Shown piece by piece: positions 17,457-25,186 of a stretch of DNA of 64,000 bases. The number at the start of each line of letters is the position of its first letter. The stretch's first letter is position 1. Below the pieces are notes generated by a model. That model saw nothing but the letters and a program-made list of their open reading frames with translations, was not told the origin of the DNA and searched no databases. Location of the stretch: NCBI RefSeq assembly GCF_027571405.1, contig NZ_CP092968.1, positions 372,001 to 436,000 on the forward strand, in the 5' to 3' direction. A program made the position numbers and the translations under genes. The stretch comes from Methylocystis parvus OBBP (GTDB taxonomy: Bacteria > Pseudomonadota > Alphaproteobacteria > Rhizobiales > Beijerinckiaceae).

Positions 17457-17995
17457 GGGGGAGGGTGATAGGCGCTGCGCGCCAGCGGCGCAAGGCGGCG
17501 GCCAGGGCGGCCGTTATGAAAAAGGGAAGTGGCGTCCTGTCGCCATGGCTCCTCAAGGATGAGGAAGGCCTTCACTCGATCGCCCTGCGTATGGCGCATT
17601 TGAAGCCAATTTCGGCAAAGTTGGCTCCCTGTGTCCGACGGCGTCTCGGTTAAACCTTGGCGCCCAAGGCTCCTTCTGGACGGAGCCTGTGCGAGTGATT
17701 TGCCATGGAAACAAGCGTCAGGAGTAGGCGGCTTAACGGAGACGCCCTTTACGCCGCCGCCGTCTTGATCTGGATCGTCGCGATTTGGATCATCGCATTT
17801 TACGTTGCAAGCGCCGCCATAGCCGACGACAGCGCCGGCGTTGGCGGGAGCAGTTTCCTGCTTGGCGGCTCCTTGGCGACGGCCGGAGTCGTCACGATCT
17901 TCTCGGTCAGGGAATTTCTCGGGGCCTATAAATCGATGACGGCAAGTCGCTCCGTCGCCGCGCGCGGTTCGGATCAAGTCAGGAGGAAAACGGGA
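17457..17995. other. Region upstream of tyrS, with a possible in-frame membrane segment
   Basis: About 540 bases. The left 80 bases are the tyrS leader, which is repeated at 20868-20938. From ATG 17705 a frame encoding two hydrophobic segments (LYAAAVLIWIVAIWIIAFYV and FLLGGSLATAGVVTIFSV) runs without a stop into the ABM gene. It could be a separate membrane domain fused to ABM, or chance. No ribosome binding site is seen at 17705. Confidence 0.4.
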
Positions 17996-18304
17996 ATGAC
18001 TAAGCTGGGACTGCTTGTCACGCTTGAAGCCAAAGTTGGAAAAGAGCAGGAATTGGCTGGTTTTTTGAAAGACGCGCTGCCGCTCGTGGACGCAGAGCCG
18101 AACACGACTGCTTGGTTCGCGATCCAGATGAGCGCGTCGAAGTTTGGCATTTTCGATGCTTTTCCGGATGAGAACGGCCGGGAGGCTCATCTGTCGGGAG
18201 AAGTCGCGAAAGCTTTGATGGCGAACGCCGCTGATCTGTTGGTCGGGCCTCCATCAATTGAAAAGATTAGCGTCTTGGCGGACAAGCTTCCCAACCGTCA
18301 ATGA
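17996..18304 (+). CDS. Antibiotic biosynthesis monooxygenase (ABM) domain protein
   Basis: A 102-residue ferredoxin-like ABM-fold protein, beginning MTKLGLLVTLEAKVGKEQEL and continuing GFLKDALPLVDAEPNTTAWF, with IFDAFPDENGREAHLSG in the middle. Members act as small cofactor-free oxygenases or quinol/haem-handling proteins; the substrate here is unknown. The ATG at 17996 has a very strong ribosome binding site (AGGAGG) eight bases upstream, so I prefer it over the open frame from 17705. A GlxA-type regulator follows 92 bp downstream in the same direction. Confidence 0.85.
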   Translation: MTKLGLLVTLEAKVGKEQELAGFLKDALPLVDAEPNTTAWFAIQMSASKFGIFDAFPDENGREAHLSGEVAKALMANAADLLVGPPSIEKISVLADKLPNRQ

Positions 18305-18396
18305 CGGCCCGGTGAACGCTATTCTACGCTGCGCCAGCAAGCCGAGCGGATATTGGCGTTGGCCGCGGCGCATCTCTGATCCAGGCGGGCTCGACT

Positions 18397-19374
18397 ATGG
18401 AAATCGTCGTCCTCGGCTTCAACGGCTGTCTCGGCGCCGCATTTGTCGGTTCAGTGGACATGCTGAGGCTCAGCTCGGACATGATCAGCAAAGACGGCAA
18501 GCGTCAGCCTTTCCAGGTCTTGACGGCGACTTTTGACGGAAAGCCGTTTGACGATAGCGGCGGACGCCGTCTGAATGTCGACAAGAGCGTCGCGGCGATA
18601 GCGGGTTCAAGCGCGATCGTCGTTCCCGGCTATCTTTGCGAAAGCAACGCGGATTTTCTCTCATCGCCGCAGATAGGCGCATTATCGTCATGGCTACGGC
18701 GCCAACATGCATGGGGCGCGCTGATATGCGCCTCATGCAGCGGCGTGTTTATTCTCGGCGAAGCCGGGTTGCTCGATGGTCGACGTTGCACGACGACATG
18801 GTGGCGGCACGATGAGTTGCGAAGCCGCTATCCGCGAGCGGAGGCGATATGGGGCGCCCCGTTGATCGAGGATCGCCGGATCGTAACGTCGGGCGGGCCT
18901 CTATCGTGGATTGACTTGTGTCTTCATGTCGTTCGCTCGCTTTGCGGCGCCGAAGCCGCAAAGATCGCCGCGGATTTCGCGGTCGTCGATACGGCGCCGT
19001 CAACCGGCTCGGCTTATGTCCCGCTCAGTCATTTGGCTGTCGCGAACTCCTTTGTGCTGGAAGCGGAGCATGTGGTTCGCGGGGCCGGAGAGGATCCTGT
19101 AACGGGACAAGACCTTGCGCGCGCCCTCGGCGTTTCGGACAGAACATTGAGCCGGCGCCTGAAGGAGGCGATCGGCGAGACGCCAAAACAATTCATCGAT
19201 CGCGTCCGCTTCGAAACGGCGCGAATGCTGCTCGAGACGACGAGCTGCTCGGTAAAGCAGCTGGCGGCTAATTCCGGATATTCGGATGCAGCGAGCTTTC
19301 GCCGGGCCTTTTATCGATACTCCGGCATGACGCCCGCCGCCTATCGCAGCCGGACTCGCACTCGGCAGCCTTAA
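18397..19374 (+). CDS. GlxA-type transcriptional regulator (DJ-1/PfpI domain plus AraC helix-turn-helix)
   Basis: A 325-residue regulator. The N-terminal class I amidotransferase-like domain (about residues 1-170) has the nucleophile-elbow region CASCSGVFILGEAGLLDGR, typical of the GlxA subfamily. The C-terminal AraC double helix-turn-helix covers about residues 225-320: DLARALGVSDRTLSRRLKEA, then QLAANSGYSDAASFRRAFYR. It likely controls nearby or catabolic genes; the ABM gene upstream is a candidate. The effector is unknown. Confidence 0.88.
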   Translation: MEIVVLGFNGCLGAAFVGSVDMLRLSSDMISKDGKRQPFQVLTATFDGKPFDDSGGRRLNVDKSVAAIAGSSAIVVPGYLCESNADFLSSPQIGALSSWLRRQHAWGALICASCSGVFILGEAGLLDGRRCTTTWWRHDELRSRYPRAEAIWGAPLIEDRRIVTSGGPLSWIDLCLHVVRSLCGAEAAKIAADFAVVDTAPSTGSAYVPLSHLAVANSFVLEAEHVVRGAGEDPVTGQDLARALGVSDRTLSRRLKEAIGETPKQFIDRVRFETARMLLETTSCSVKQLAANSGYSDAASFRRAFYRYSGMTPAAYRSRTRTRQP

Positions 19375-19787
19375 CCGATGCCGAGCCATGGCGGCGGGAG
19401 AGGCATAGGCGCTCCGGCCGCAACGGGTCGCGGCGCGCCGATCTTTGAGCATGGCGAAAATCCGTTCGCCGCCGTCGCTCCCTCGCTGACCACAGTCCGT
19501 CGGCGGCCAATACGCTTCGCAATGACTACGTTCGAGCGCCCGCCAGGTTTCACGGGCGTCCGGAGGATTTCTCCTGAACATATCAAAAGCGTCAAGAGCC
19601 GCAGGCCTGACGCTGATCAAATAATCCGCCAGTCTCTTGGTTGGCGGAGTTTGTATCTAGTTCGGCAAATTCGCTGGCAAGGCCGGTATCATTATTGTCA
19701 AACAAGAATAGCTGTAAACGACCGTTAGTTGGAGGAAGGTTTCGTTACCGGAGGAACTTGCCAGCCGGATAAAACGGAGGAAGAATA
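19375..19787 (+). promoter_or_regulatory. Upstream region of orphan pmoC
   Basis: A gene-free stretch of 413 bases. It holds a 7-bp hairpin TCCGCCA/TGGCGGA (19625-19631, 19642-19648) that may end the GlxA transcript. An AT-richer part around 19690-19720 is where a promoter could lie. Three copies of GGAGGAA start at 19731, 19750 and 19776, the last being the ribosome binding site. I see no confident -35/-10 pair or sigma-54 site. Confidence 0.5.
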
Positions 19788-20561
19788 ATGAGCATATCTA
19801 CGCAGACCGCAGTCGGCGTGGCTGATGAAGCCAAGCCGATCGTCGACCTCAGGGGCCTTTGGATCGGGCTCGCGCTTCTCAACAGCTTCTATCTGCTCGT
19901 GCGCATTTACGAGCAGATCTATGGCTGGCGCGCGGGTCTCGACTCCTTCGCGCCGGAGTTCCAGACCTACTGGATATCGATTCTCTGGACCGAAATTCCT
20001 TTGGAGCTGGTGTCCGGCCTCGCCCTCGCCGGCTATCTGTGGAAGACGCGCATTCGCGACATGTCGACCGTCACGCCGCGCCAGGAAATGCGCGCCATCG
20101 TCGACAATGTGAAATGGCTCGTCGTCTATGCGGCGGCGATCTATTGGGGCGCGTCTTTCTTTACCGAGCAGGACGGCACCTGGCATATGACGGTGATCCG
20201 CGACACGGACTTCACGCCGTCGCACATCATCGAATTCTATATGAGCTACCCGATCTACTCGATCCTGGCGATCGGCTGCTTCTTCCATGCGAAGACGCGG
20301 ATTCCCTACTTCTCGAAGGGCTATTCGCTGGCCTATCTGATCGTCTCGATCGGGCCCTTCATGATCATCCCGAATGTCGGCCTCAATGAATGGGGCCACA
20401 CCTTCTGGTTCATGGAGGAACTCTTCGTCGCGCCGCTGCATTGGGGCTTCGTGTTCTTCGGCTGGATGGCCCTCGGCGTGTTCGGCGTCGTGCTGCAGCT
20501 TCTGTTGAACGTGCATCGCCTGCTCGGCAAGGAAGGCGTCGCTCTTCTTACCGGCGAGTAA
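19788..20561 (+). CDS. pmoC: Particulate methane monooxygenase subunit C, orphan copy
   Basis: A 257-residue integral membrane subunit of the copper enzyme that oxidises methane to methanol in intracytoplasmic membranes. Several hydrophobic spans are evident. All metal ligands known from type II PmoC structures are kept: D129, H133 and H146 (CuC site, in DGTWHM and DFTPSH), and N200, H204 and H218 (CuD site, in LNEWGH and APLHWG). The ribosome binding site GGAGGAA ends 5 bp before the ATG. No pmoA or pmoB follows; a terminator hairpin lies 82 bp downstream, so this is a monocistronic pmoC. Singleton pmoC copies are known in type II methanotrophs. Ammonia monooxygenase AmoC is much less likely. 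Confidence 0.95.
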   Translation: MSISTQTAVGVADEAKPIVDLRGLWIGLALLNSFYLLVRIYEQIYGWRAGLDSFAPEFQTYWISILWTEIPLELVSGLALAGYLWKTRIRDMSTVTPRQEMRAIVDNVKWLVVYAAAIYWGASFFTEQDGTWHMTVIRDTDFTPSHIIEFYMSYPIYSILAIGCFFHAKTRIPYFSKGYSLAYLIVSIGPFMIIPNVGLNEWGHTFWFMEELFVAPLHWGFVFFGWMALGVFGVVLQLLLNVHRLLGKEGVALLTGE

Positions 20562-20643
20562 TCGCCTCTCCCCGCGTCGGCAGACGGACCTCCTAACGCA
20601 TGTCGGCGCGGGAATGAGGTGTGTTGCTTCAGGGATTTATCTA

Positions 20644-20674
20644 CCTCTCTCGACGGCCCCTGCGTCGAGAGAGG
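20644..20674 (+). terminator. Hairpin downstream of pmoC
   Basis: The perfect 12-bp arms CCTCTCTCGACG (20644-20655) and CGTCGAGAGAGG (20663-20674) enclose a 7-nt loop, 83 bp after the pmoC stop. No strong T-run follows. Confidence 0.6.
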
Positions 20675-20680
20675 ACCCAA

Positions 20681-20940
20681 ATTACGGTGACATGAATATC
20701 AATTGCAGAAATTTCCTCCGCCGTGCAACAAGCGCCCCATGACGCACATCGCTTGCATCAACGTTCCCGGCGCGCGTCCCGCATCACGCGCGCTGATGCA
20801 CGAATCCGCGCTCGATGAGCACGCGCGGAAACACGGATTTTGGCGCGAAGGCGTTGGAAGTCGTGGGGCAGGGTGATAGGCGCTGCGCGCCAGCGGCGCA
20901 AGGCGGGTCAGGGCGGTCGTTATGAAAAAGGAAATTGGTA
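20681..20940 (-). pseudogene. Decayed duplicate of the tyrS 5' end and leader (copy A)
   Basis: On the minus strand, 20864 down to 20784 reads as 26 codons plus a stop that align with tyrS codons 1-26: FAPKSVFPRVLIERGFVHQ against [19 protein letters not shown]. The tyrS ATG is ACG here. The matching tyrS leader continues to about 20938, including the GCGCTGCGCGCCAGCGGCGC segment and GTTATGAAAAAGG. The part 20681-20713 is shared with copy B at 22119-22151 but not with tyrS. It is a non-functional remnant. Confidence 0.8.
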
Positions 20941-21004
20941 TTTTTTCATCATAATAACTATAATACATCCGTAATTCGATAAAATCCAGCGTCTGGATTA
21001 TGCC

Positions 21005-21481
21005 ATGCGAGAGTCGGCTGAGAATGATAGGATATTTAACTTATTCATCGTACTTGAGATAGTTTACATTATATATGTTCTTGTTTTAAGAAATTTTACA
21101 CATTCATTTCCAGAATTCAAAATTATGTATTTTGTTGCATGTATTTTTATATTTCATTTGCTTACAATCTGTTTTTTCTTAAAATATATAAGTGACAGGC
21201 ATAGGCAGTTTATGAGCTCTTACCAAATAATGAAACATGAGTTTCTTGGAGATGGTGTTTTATCGATTATTTTTGGCGCATTTGGCGTTCTCGTTACGGC
21301 TTCTAGCTATGTATTCCTGATGTTCGTAAACCCCCAGACCGTCCCCAAAGGTTTGGTATCAGGGTCATCTCTAGATGGATTGAAAGATATCGCCTTTTCG
21401 TATCTGTCTCTATTACTTTTCATTTTTGCATCTATGAGGCTGATGTTTAAAATAGCGCTATTAAATAAAAAGCCGCCATAG
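21005..21481 (+). CDS. AT-rich gene for a four-span membrane protein, function unknown
   Basis: A 158-residue protein with about four hydrophobic segments: IFNLFIVLEIVYIIYVLVL, IMYFVACIFIFHLLTICFFL, LSIIFGAFGVLVTASSYVFL and IAFSYLSLLLFIFASMRLMF. The base composition is strikingly AT-rich, with many AAA, TTT and ATA codons, unlike all neighbours. That suggests recent transfer from another genome. It lies between the two tyrS remnants, next to a GNAT gene. No obvious ribosome binding site precedes the ATG and no family is recognised, so coding status rests on the intact, coherent hydrophobic frame. Confidence 0.6.
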   Translation: MRESAENDRIFNLFIVLEIVYIIYVLVLRNFTHSFPEFKIMYFVACIFIFHLLTICFFLKYISDRHRQFMSSYQIMKHEFLGDGVLSIIFGAFGVLVTASSYVFLMFVNPQTVPKGLVSGSSLDGLKDIAFSYLSLLLFIFASMRLMFKIALLNKKPP

Positions 21482-21522
21482 CTCTGGCTTCAACTGTATC
21501 GCATCATCGTTCCCGGCCGTCT

Positions 21523-22062
21523 CTAACGGGCTAGCTTCCAAAATCGACAGCGTTCTCGCCGCGCCCGCGCGGACGCCCACACTTCGCGCTCTCCGTCTTC
21601 AGTCATCCCGAGCTTTTGTAGAAGCTTGTGGGAGGCCGCATTCGCTGTCTGCGCGCCAGCTGTCACCACTTCCGCTTTCAATCTGGAAAAGGCAAATCCG
21701 ATTGCCGCCTCTGCGACCTCGAGAGCGTAACCTTGCCGCTGGTGATCTTCGCCAATCCAGTACCCTAGTTCCGCGCGTCGCGTCACATTTTCCGTCACTT
21801 CAATTTTGAGCCATCCGACGAGTTCGCCGTGATGCCGATTCAAGATTACGGCAGGGAAAATGCTTCCTTTGGACGCGCCAGCGAGATTGGAGACGAGGAT
21901 ATTCCGACAAGTATCCAGCGACAATGGCGTTGGCCAGGCGGCGACCCATTTGCTGATTGCCGGCGTCATGAGCGCCTGGAGGGCCGGCGCGTCATTCAGC
22001 CTGCAAGAACGGATGGTGAGACGCCTCGTGTCAAAGGCTTCGTTGCTTAGATCCGTCCTCAT
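21523..22062 (-). CDS. GNAT acetyltransferase, RimJ/RimL type
   Basis: A 179-residue N-acetyltransferase with the RimJ-like start FDTRRLTIRSCRLNDAPALQ. The acetyl-CoA region is ELGYWIGEDHQRQGYALEVA (the Q-x-x-G-x-A pyrophosphate loop as RQGYAL). It ends with ANAASHKLLQKLGMTEDG, the usual family C-terminal motif. Substrates may be ribosomal protein N-termini, other proteins or small molecules; the sequence does not say. It is convergent with the AT-rich membrane gene, inside the accessory stretch flanked by tyrS remnants. Confidence 0.88.
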   Translation of the reverse strand: MRTDLSNEAFDTRRLTIRSCRLNDAPALQALMTPAISKWVAAWPTPLSLDTCRNILVSNLAGASKGSIFPAVILNRHHGELVGWLKIEVTENVTRRAELGYWIGEDHQRQGYALEVAEAAIGFAFSRLKAEVVTAGAQTANAASHKLLQKLGMTEDGEREVWASARARRERCRFWKLAR

Positions 22063-22118
22063 TTTCTGAACTCATGTCGTTTCCATCGTGCTTAGAATTA
22101 CGGAATTACGGTGGGAGT

Positions 22119-22263
22119 TACGATGACATGACGCCAATTGCAGAAATTCCCTCCCTTATGTCCCGCATCACAAGCGCTGATGCACGAATCCGCGCGATGA
22201 GCGCGCGCAAAAAGTCGGCTTTGGGGGAGAAACCGCCAGCCATGGGGCAGGGTGATAGGGGCA
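22119..22263 (-). pseudogene. Decayed duplicate of the tyrS 5' end (copy B)
   Basis: Minus-strand reading from the ATG at 22241 gives MAGGFSPKADFLRALIARI, matching tyr[21 protein letters not shown] before a small deletion shifts the frame (the tyrS-like GFVHQ continues out of frame). The flank 22119-22151 shares the TGACATGA...CAATTGCAGAAATT block with copy A. Without the rest of the synthetase it is non-functional. Confidence 0.78.
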
Positions 22264-22389
22264 AGGGGGAAGGGGCGCAAGACAGAGGGCCCGGCGGCAG
22301 GTTGGAGCAAGGGTTTCTCTTCGCGCCTCCGCCTGCTAGGAAGCCCTCGGCGGCGGAATGCCTCCAACACCACAAGCTTAAGGGCTGGA

Positions 22390-23895
22390 ATGCTTTTTTA
22401 CGAGCCGCTGTTCCTGTTTCTGTTCGCGCCGGCGGTCTATCTGCTTTACCTCTTCTTCGGCGCAGACCGTCATCGGCGGGCGATCATTCTGCTCCTCGCA
22501 AGCGTCGTGTTCTACGGCTGGAGCGAGCCGGCCTTCATCTTCGTGGTCTTCGCCTCCGTCGCGCTCGATCTTTATGTGGCGCAGCGGATCACCGGGCTGT
22601 CGGTTAGGAGCGTCGATCCCGTCACACGCGCAGAGCGGGCCGAAGGCGAGACGCTCGTCCGGGCGGATGTTCAAGGCGAGGCGGGGGGCGTGGAGGCGGA
22701 AGCGCGGCGCTGGCTCGCGCTTGGCGTCGCGGCCAATCTCGCCATTCTCGTTTATTACAAATATACGGGCTTTCTCGCGCTTAATTTCGACGCCTTGCTG
22801 CGCGCTTTCACGCTGCCGGGCGTTCATATCCCCGAGATTGCGCTGCCCATCGGCGTCAGCTTCGTCGTCTTCGAGAAGATCACCTATCTTGTCGACGTCT
22901 ATCGCGGCGTGACGGCGCCGGCGCGCGGGCCGTTGCTTTACGCGCTCTACGTCTTCTTCTTCCCTAAGCTCCTCGCCGGGCCCATCATCAAATATCACGA
23001 CATCGCCGGCCAGTTCGAAACCTGCCCGCATGCGCATGTCGACGACTTCGTCAACGGCTTCAGACGTTTCATGCTCGGCGTGGTGAAGAAGCTGCTCGTC
23101 GCCGATGTCATGGCGAGCGGCGCCGACATGATTTTTGCGCGCGATCCGGCGACCCTTGGCTTCGCGGAGGCCTGGGCGGGAACGATCTTCTTCACGCTGC
23201 AAATCTATTTCGACTTTTCGGGTTATTCCGACATGGCGATCGGGCTTGCGCGCATGTTCGGCTTCCGCCTGCTCGAAAACTTCAATATGCCCTATATCGC
23301 CACCAGCATCACCGAGTTCTGGCGGCGCTGGCACATGTCGTTGACGAGCTGGATCCGCGAATATCTCTATTTTCCGCTCGGCGGAAATCGCGTGGGCGAG
23401 GCGCGCACTTATTTCAATCTCTGGATCTGCTTCCTCGCCTCCGGCGTCTGGCACGGCGCCGCCTGGACCTATATTTTCTGGGGCGCCTATAACGGCGTCT
23501 TTCTCGTGCTCGACCGGCTGTTCCTTCTCGAGCGGCTGAACCGTCTTCCGGCCTGGGCCGCGAATATTGCGACGATGTTCATCGTCATGATCGGCTGGAC
23601 CTTGTTCCGCGCGAACTCGCTCGATCAGGCCGGAGCGCTGCTCTTCCGCATGGCGCAGCCTTGGGCGCAGGCGGGCGTCGCGGCCGCGGCGCCGTCGGAA
23701 TATGTCGTCATGGCTGCGATCGCGGTGGCGATCTGCGTCGCGCAGCGCGTCGGCGCGAGCTGCGCGATCGATTGGACGGCGCTCGCGCGGCGCCATGCCT
23801 TCGCCGTCAACGGCGCTTTGTCGATCCTTTTCGTCGCGGCGCTCGCCAAGGGTCTCGCCGACCCGTTCAAGCCTTTCATCTACTTCCGGTTCTGA
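22390..23895 (+). CDS. MBOAT O-acyltransferase, AlgI-like
   Basis: A 501-residue integral membrane acyltransferase, many spans, starting MLFYEPLFLFLFAPAVYLLY. It carries the AlgI/DltB core motifs TEFWRRWHMSLTSWIREYLY and FASGVWHGAAWTYIFWG; H355 in SGVWHG is the likely catalytic histidine. AlgI-type proteins pass acetyl groups across the inner membrane for O-acetylation of exopolysaccharide. An SGNH-type partner follows 55 bp downstream, the same pairing as AlgI-AlgJ. A hydrophilic, charged loop at about residues 60-115 is longer than usual. The glycan target is unknown; no polymerase genes lie beside it. Confidence 0.9.
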   Translation: MLFYEPLFLFLFAPAVYLLYLFFGADRHRRAIILLLASVVFYGWSEPAFIFVVFASVALDLYVAQRITGLSVRSVDPVTRAERAEGETLVRADVQGEAGGVEAEARRWLALGVAANLAILVYYKYTGFLALNFDALLRAFTLPGVHIPEIALPIGVSFVVFEKITYLVDVYRGVTAPARGPLLYALYVFFFPKLLAGPIIKYHDIAGQFETCPHAHVDDFVNGFRRFMLGVVKKLLVADVMASGADMIFARDPATLGFAEAWAGTIFFTLQIYFDFSGYSDMAIGLARMFGFRLLENFNMPYIATSITEFWRRWHMSLTSWIREYLYFPLGGNRVGEARTYFNLWICFLASGVWHGAAWTYIFWGAYNGVFLVLDRLFLLERLNRLPAWAANIATMFIVMIGWTLFRANSLDQAGALLFRMAQPWAQAGVAAAAPSEYVVMAAIAVAICVAQRVGASCAIDWTALARRHAFAVNGALSILFVAALAKGLADPFKPFIYFRF

Positions 23896-23950
23896 ACATG
23901 CGCGCAGCAACAGTCTTCATCGCCGGCGAAACGAAACGCGGAATGCGGCC

Positions 23951-25186
23951 ATGAAGCGCAATCTTGTCATCGTACGCCTGCCGATCTTCGCCTGCGCGGG
24001 TCTGATTCTCTCGCTCTTCGTCGTCAATCTATGGAATTTCGCGGTTGGACGCGACTGGCCGAAGCTGCGCATCCGCAGCGCCGAGCCGCTTTTCAACATG
24101 CCCGCGCCGAAGCCGGCTCCCTGGTCGCTCGACGCTTTTCTCGACGGCGAAACGCAGAAGGCATTTTCGGCCTCTCTCGGCCAGACGATGCCGGTCTTTC
24201 CGCTCGCCGTGCGCGCAAAGAACCAGTTTCTTTATTCGCTCTTCGATGCCTCAGGCGCGTCGAACCTCGTCATCGGCAAGGAAAAGCAGCTCTTCGAGCG
24301 TTTCTATGTTCGCGAATTCTGCGATCGAAGCGGCGTCTTCGATCAGAATGTAGTCGAGGCATGGGCGGATCGTATTAACGAGATCCGGAAATCGGTCGAG
24401 GCGAAAGGCAAGCGCTTCATTTATCTCATCACGCCGTCCAAGGCGGCGCGCTTCAGCCGCTATCTTCCCGCAAATCTCTATTGCGCGTCACTCGCGAACG
24501 GAACGACGGAGAAGCTTGCGCCTTTCCGCGCGGCTCTCGACCTGCGCGGCGTCGCCTATGTCGACGGCGCGTCGCTGATGACGAAGGCCGCAAGCGAATA
24601 TCCGATCGATCTATTCCCGCGCGGCGGCACGCATTGGAATTATCTTGGCGCGGCGATCGTATCCCGGGAACTGGCGCAGGCGCTCAACAAGGCGGGCGAG
24701 GCGTCGCCGTTCCCGATCTACGAATTCGAGTGGAAGCAGCGGGACGAAGCGCTGGGCACGGATCGCGATCTTCTAAATCTGCTCAATCTCATTTGGCCGG
24801 ACGTCAAATACCCCACGGCGGATGTTGCAGGACAGAGTTCCCGCAACTGCGCACGCACGCCCGAACTCTTCGCCGTAGGCGGGAGCTTCCTGGTCCAGAT
24901 CGTGACCAATCTTGCCGCGGCGCCTTGCGGGACGTCGATCGACTACTGGCACTATGTGCACTCGGTCAAGGAGCCGTTCGGCCGGTTTCGGGTCGAGAAA
25001 ATTGCTGGCGTCGCGCAATTTAGCGAAGAGCCGTCCAGAGGGACGGATGACTTTGCGAAGGATTTTGCAAAAGCGGAAATCGTGCTTCTCGAGGAGAACG
25101 AATCCGTCATCTCCGAGATGGCGCAAGTCGCCGACCTTCTCGCGGCCGCGTCGAATAATCACGCGCCGCCCGGCGGGTCCCAATAG
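23951..25186 (+). CDS. AlgJ/AlgX-like periplasmic acetyl-transfer protein
   Basis: A 411-residue protein with an N-terminal signal anchor (LPIFACAGLILSLFVVNLWN) and an SGNH-hydrolase-like domain. H228 lies in the family motif GGTHWNYLG and S312 in AVGGSFLVQ, matching the GDSF/GGSF nucleophile position. AlgJ and AlgX move acetyl groups from the membrane partner onto the polysaccharide in the periplasm. The gene follows the AlgI-like gene and should be co-transcribed. Its 3' end overlaps the convergent EcsC gene by 28 bp. The exact acceptor is not readable from sequence. Confidence 0.82.
   Translation: MKRNLVIVRLPIFACAGLILSLFVVNLWNFAVGRDWPKLRIRSAEPLFNMPAPKPAPWSLDAFLDGETQKAFSASLGQTMPVFPLAVRAKNQFLYSLFDASGASNLVIGKEKQLFERFYVREFCDRSGVFDQNVVEAWADRINEIRKSVEAKGKRFIYLITPSKAARFSRYLPANLYCASLANGTTEKLAPFRAALDLRGVAYVDGASLMTKAASEYPIDLFPRGGTHWNYLGAAIVSRELAQALNKAGEASPFPIYEFEWKQRDEALGTDRDLLNLLNLIWPDVKYPTADVAGQSSRNCARTPELFAVGGSFLVQIVTNLAAAPCGTSIDYWHYVHSVKEPFGRFRVEKIAGVAQFSEEPSRGTDDFAKDFAKAEIVLLEENESVISEMAQVADLLAAASNNHAPPGGSQ

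Noticed and set aside
19675..19700. Sigma-54 promoter upstream of pmoC (TGGCAAGG)
   Set aside because: The -12 TTGC element is absent at the right distance.
20784..20864. Possible second tyrosyl-tRNA synthetase start
   Set aside because: The start codon is mutated to ACG and a stop follows after 26 codons; it is a remnant.
22378..23910. 510-residue open frame opposite the MBOAT gene
   Set aside because: Antisense shadow; no hydrophobic or catalytic pattern, while the plus strand has the complete AlgI signature.
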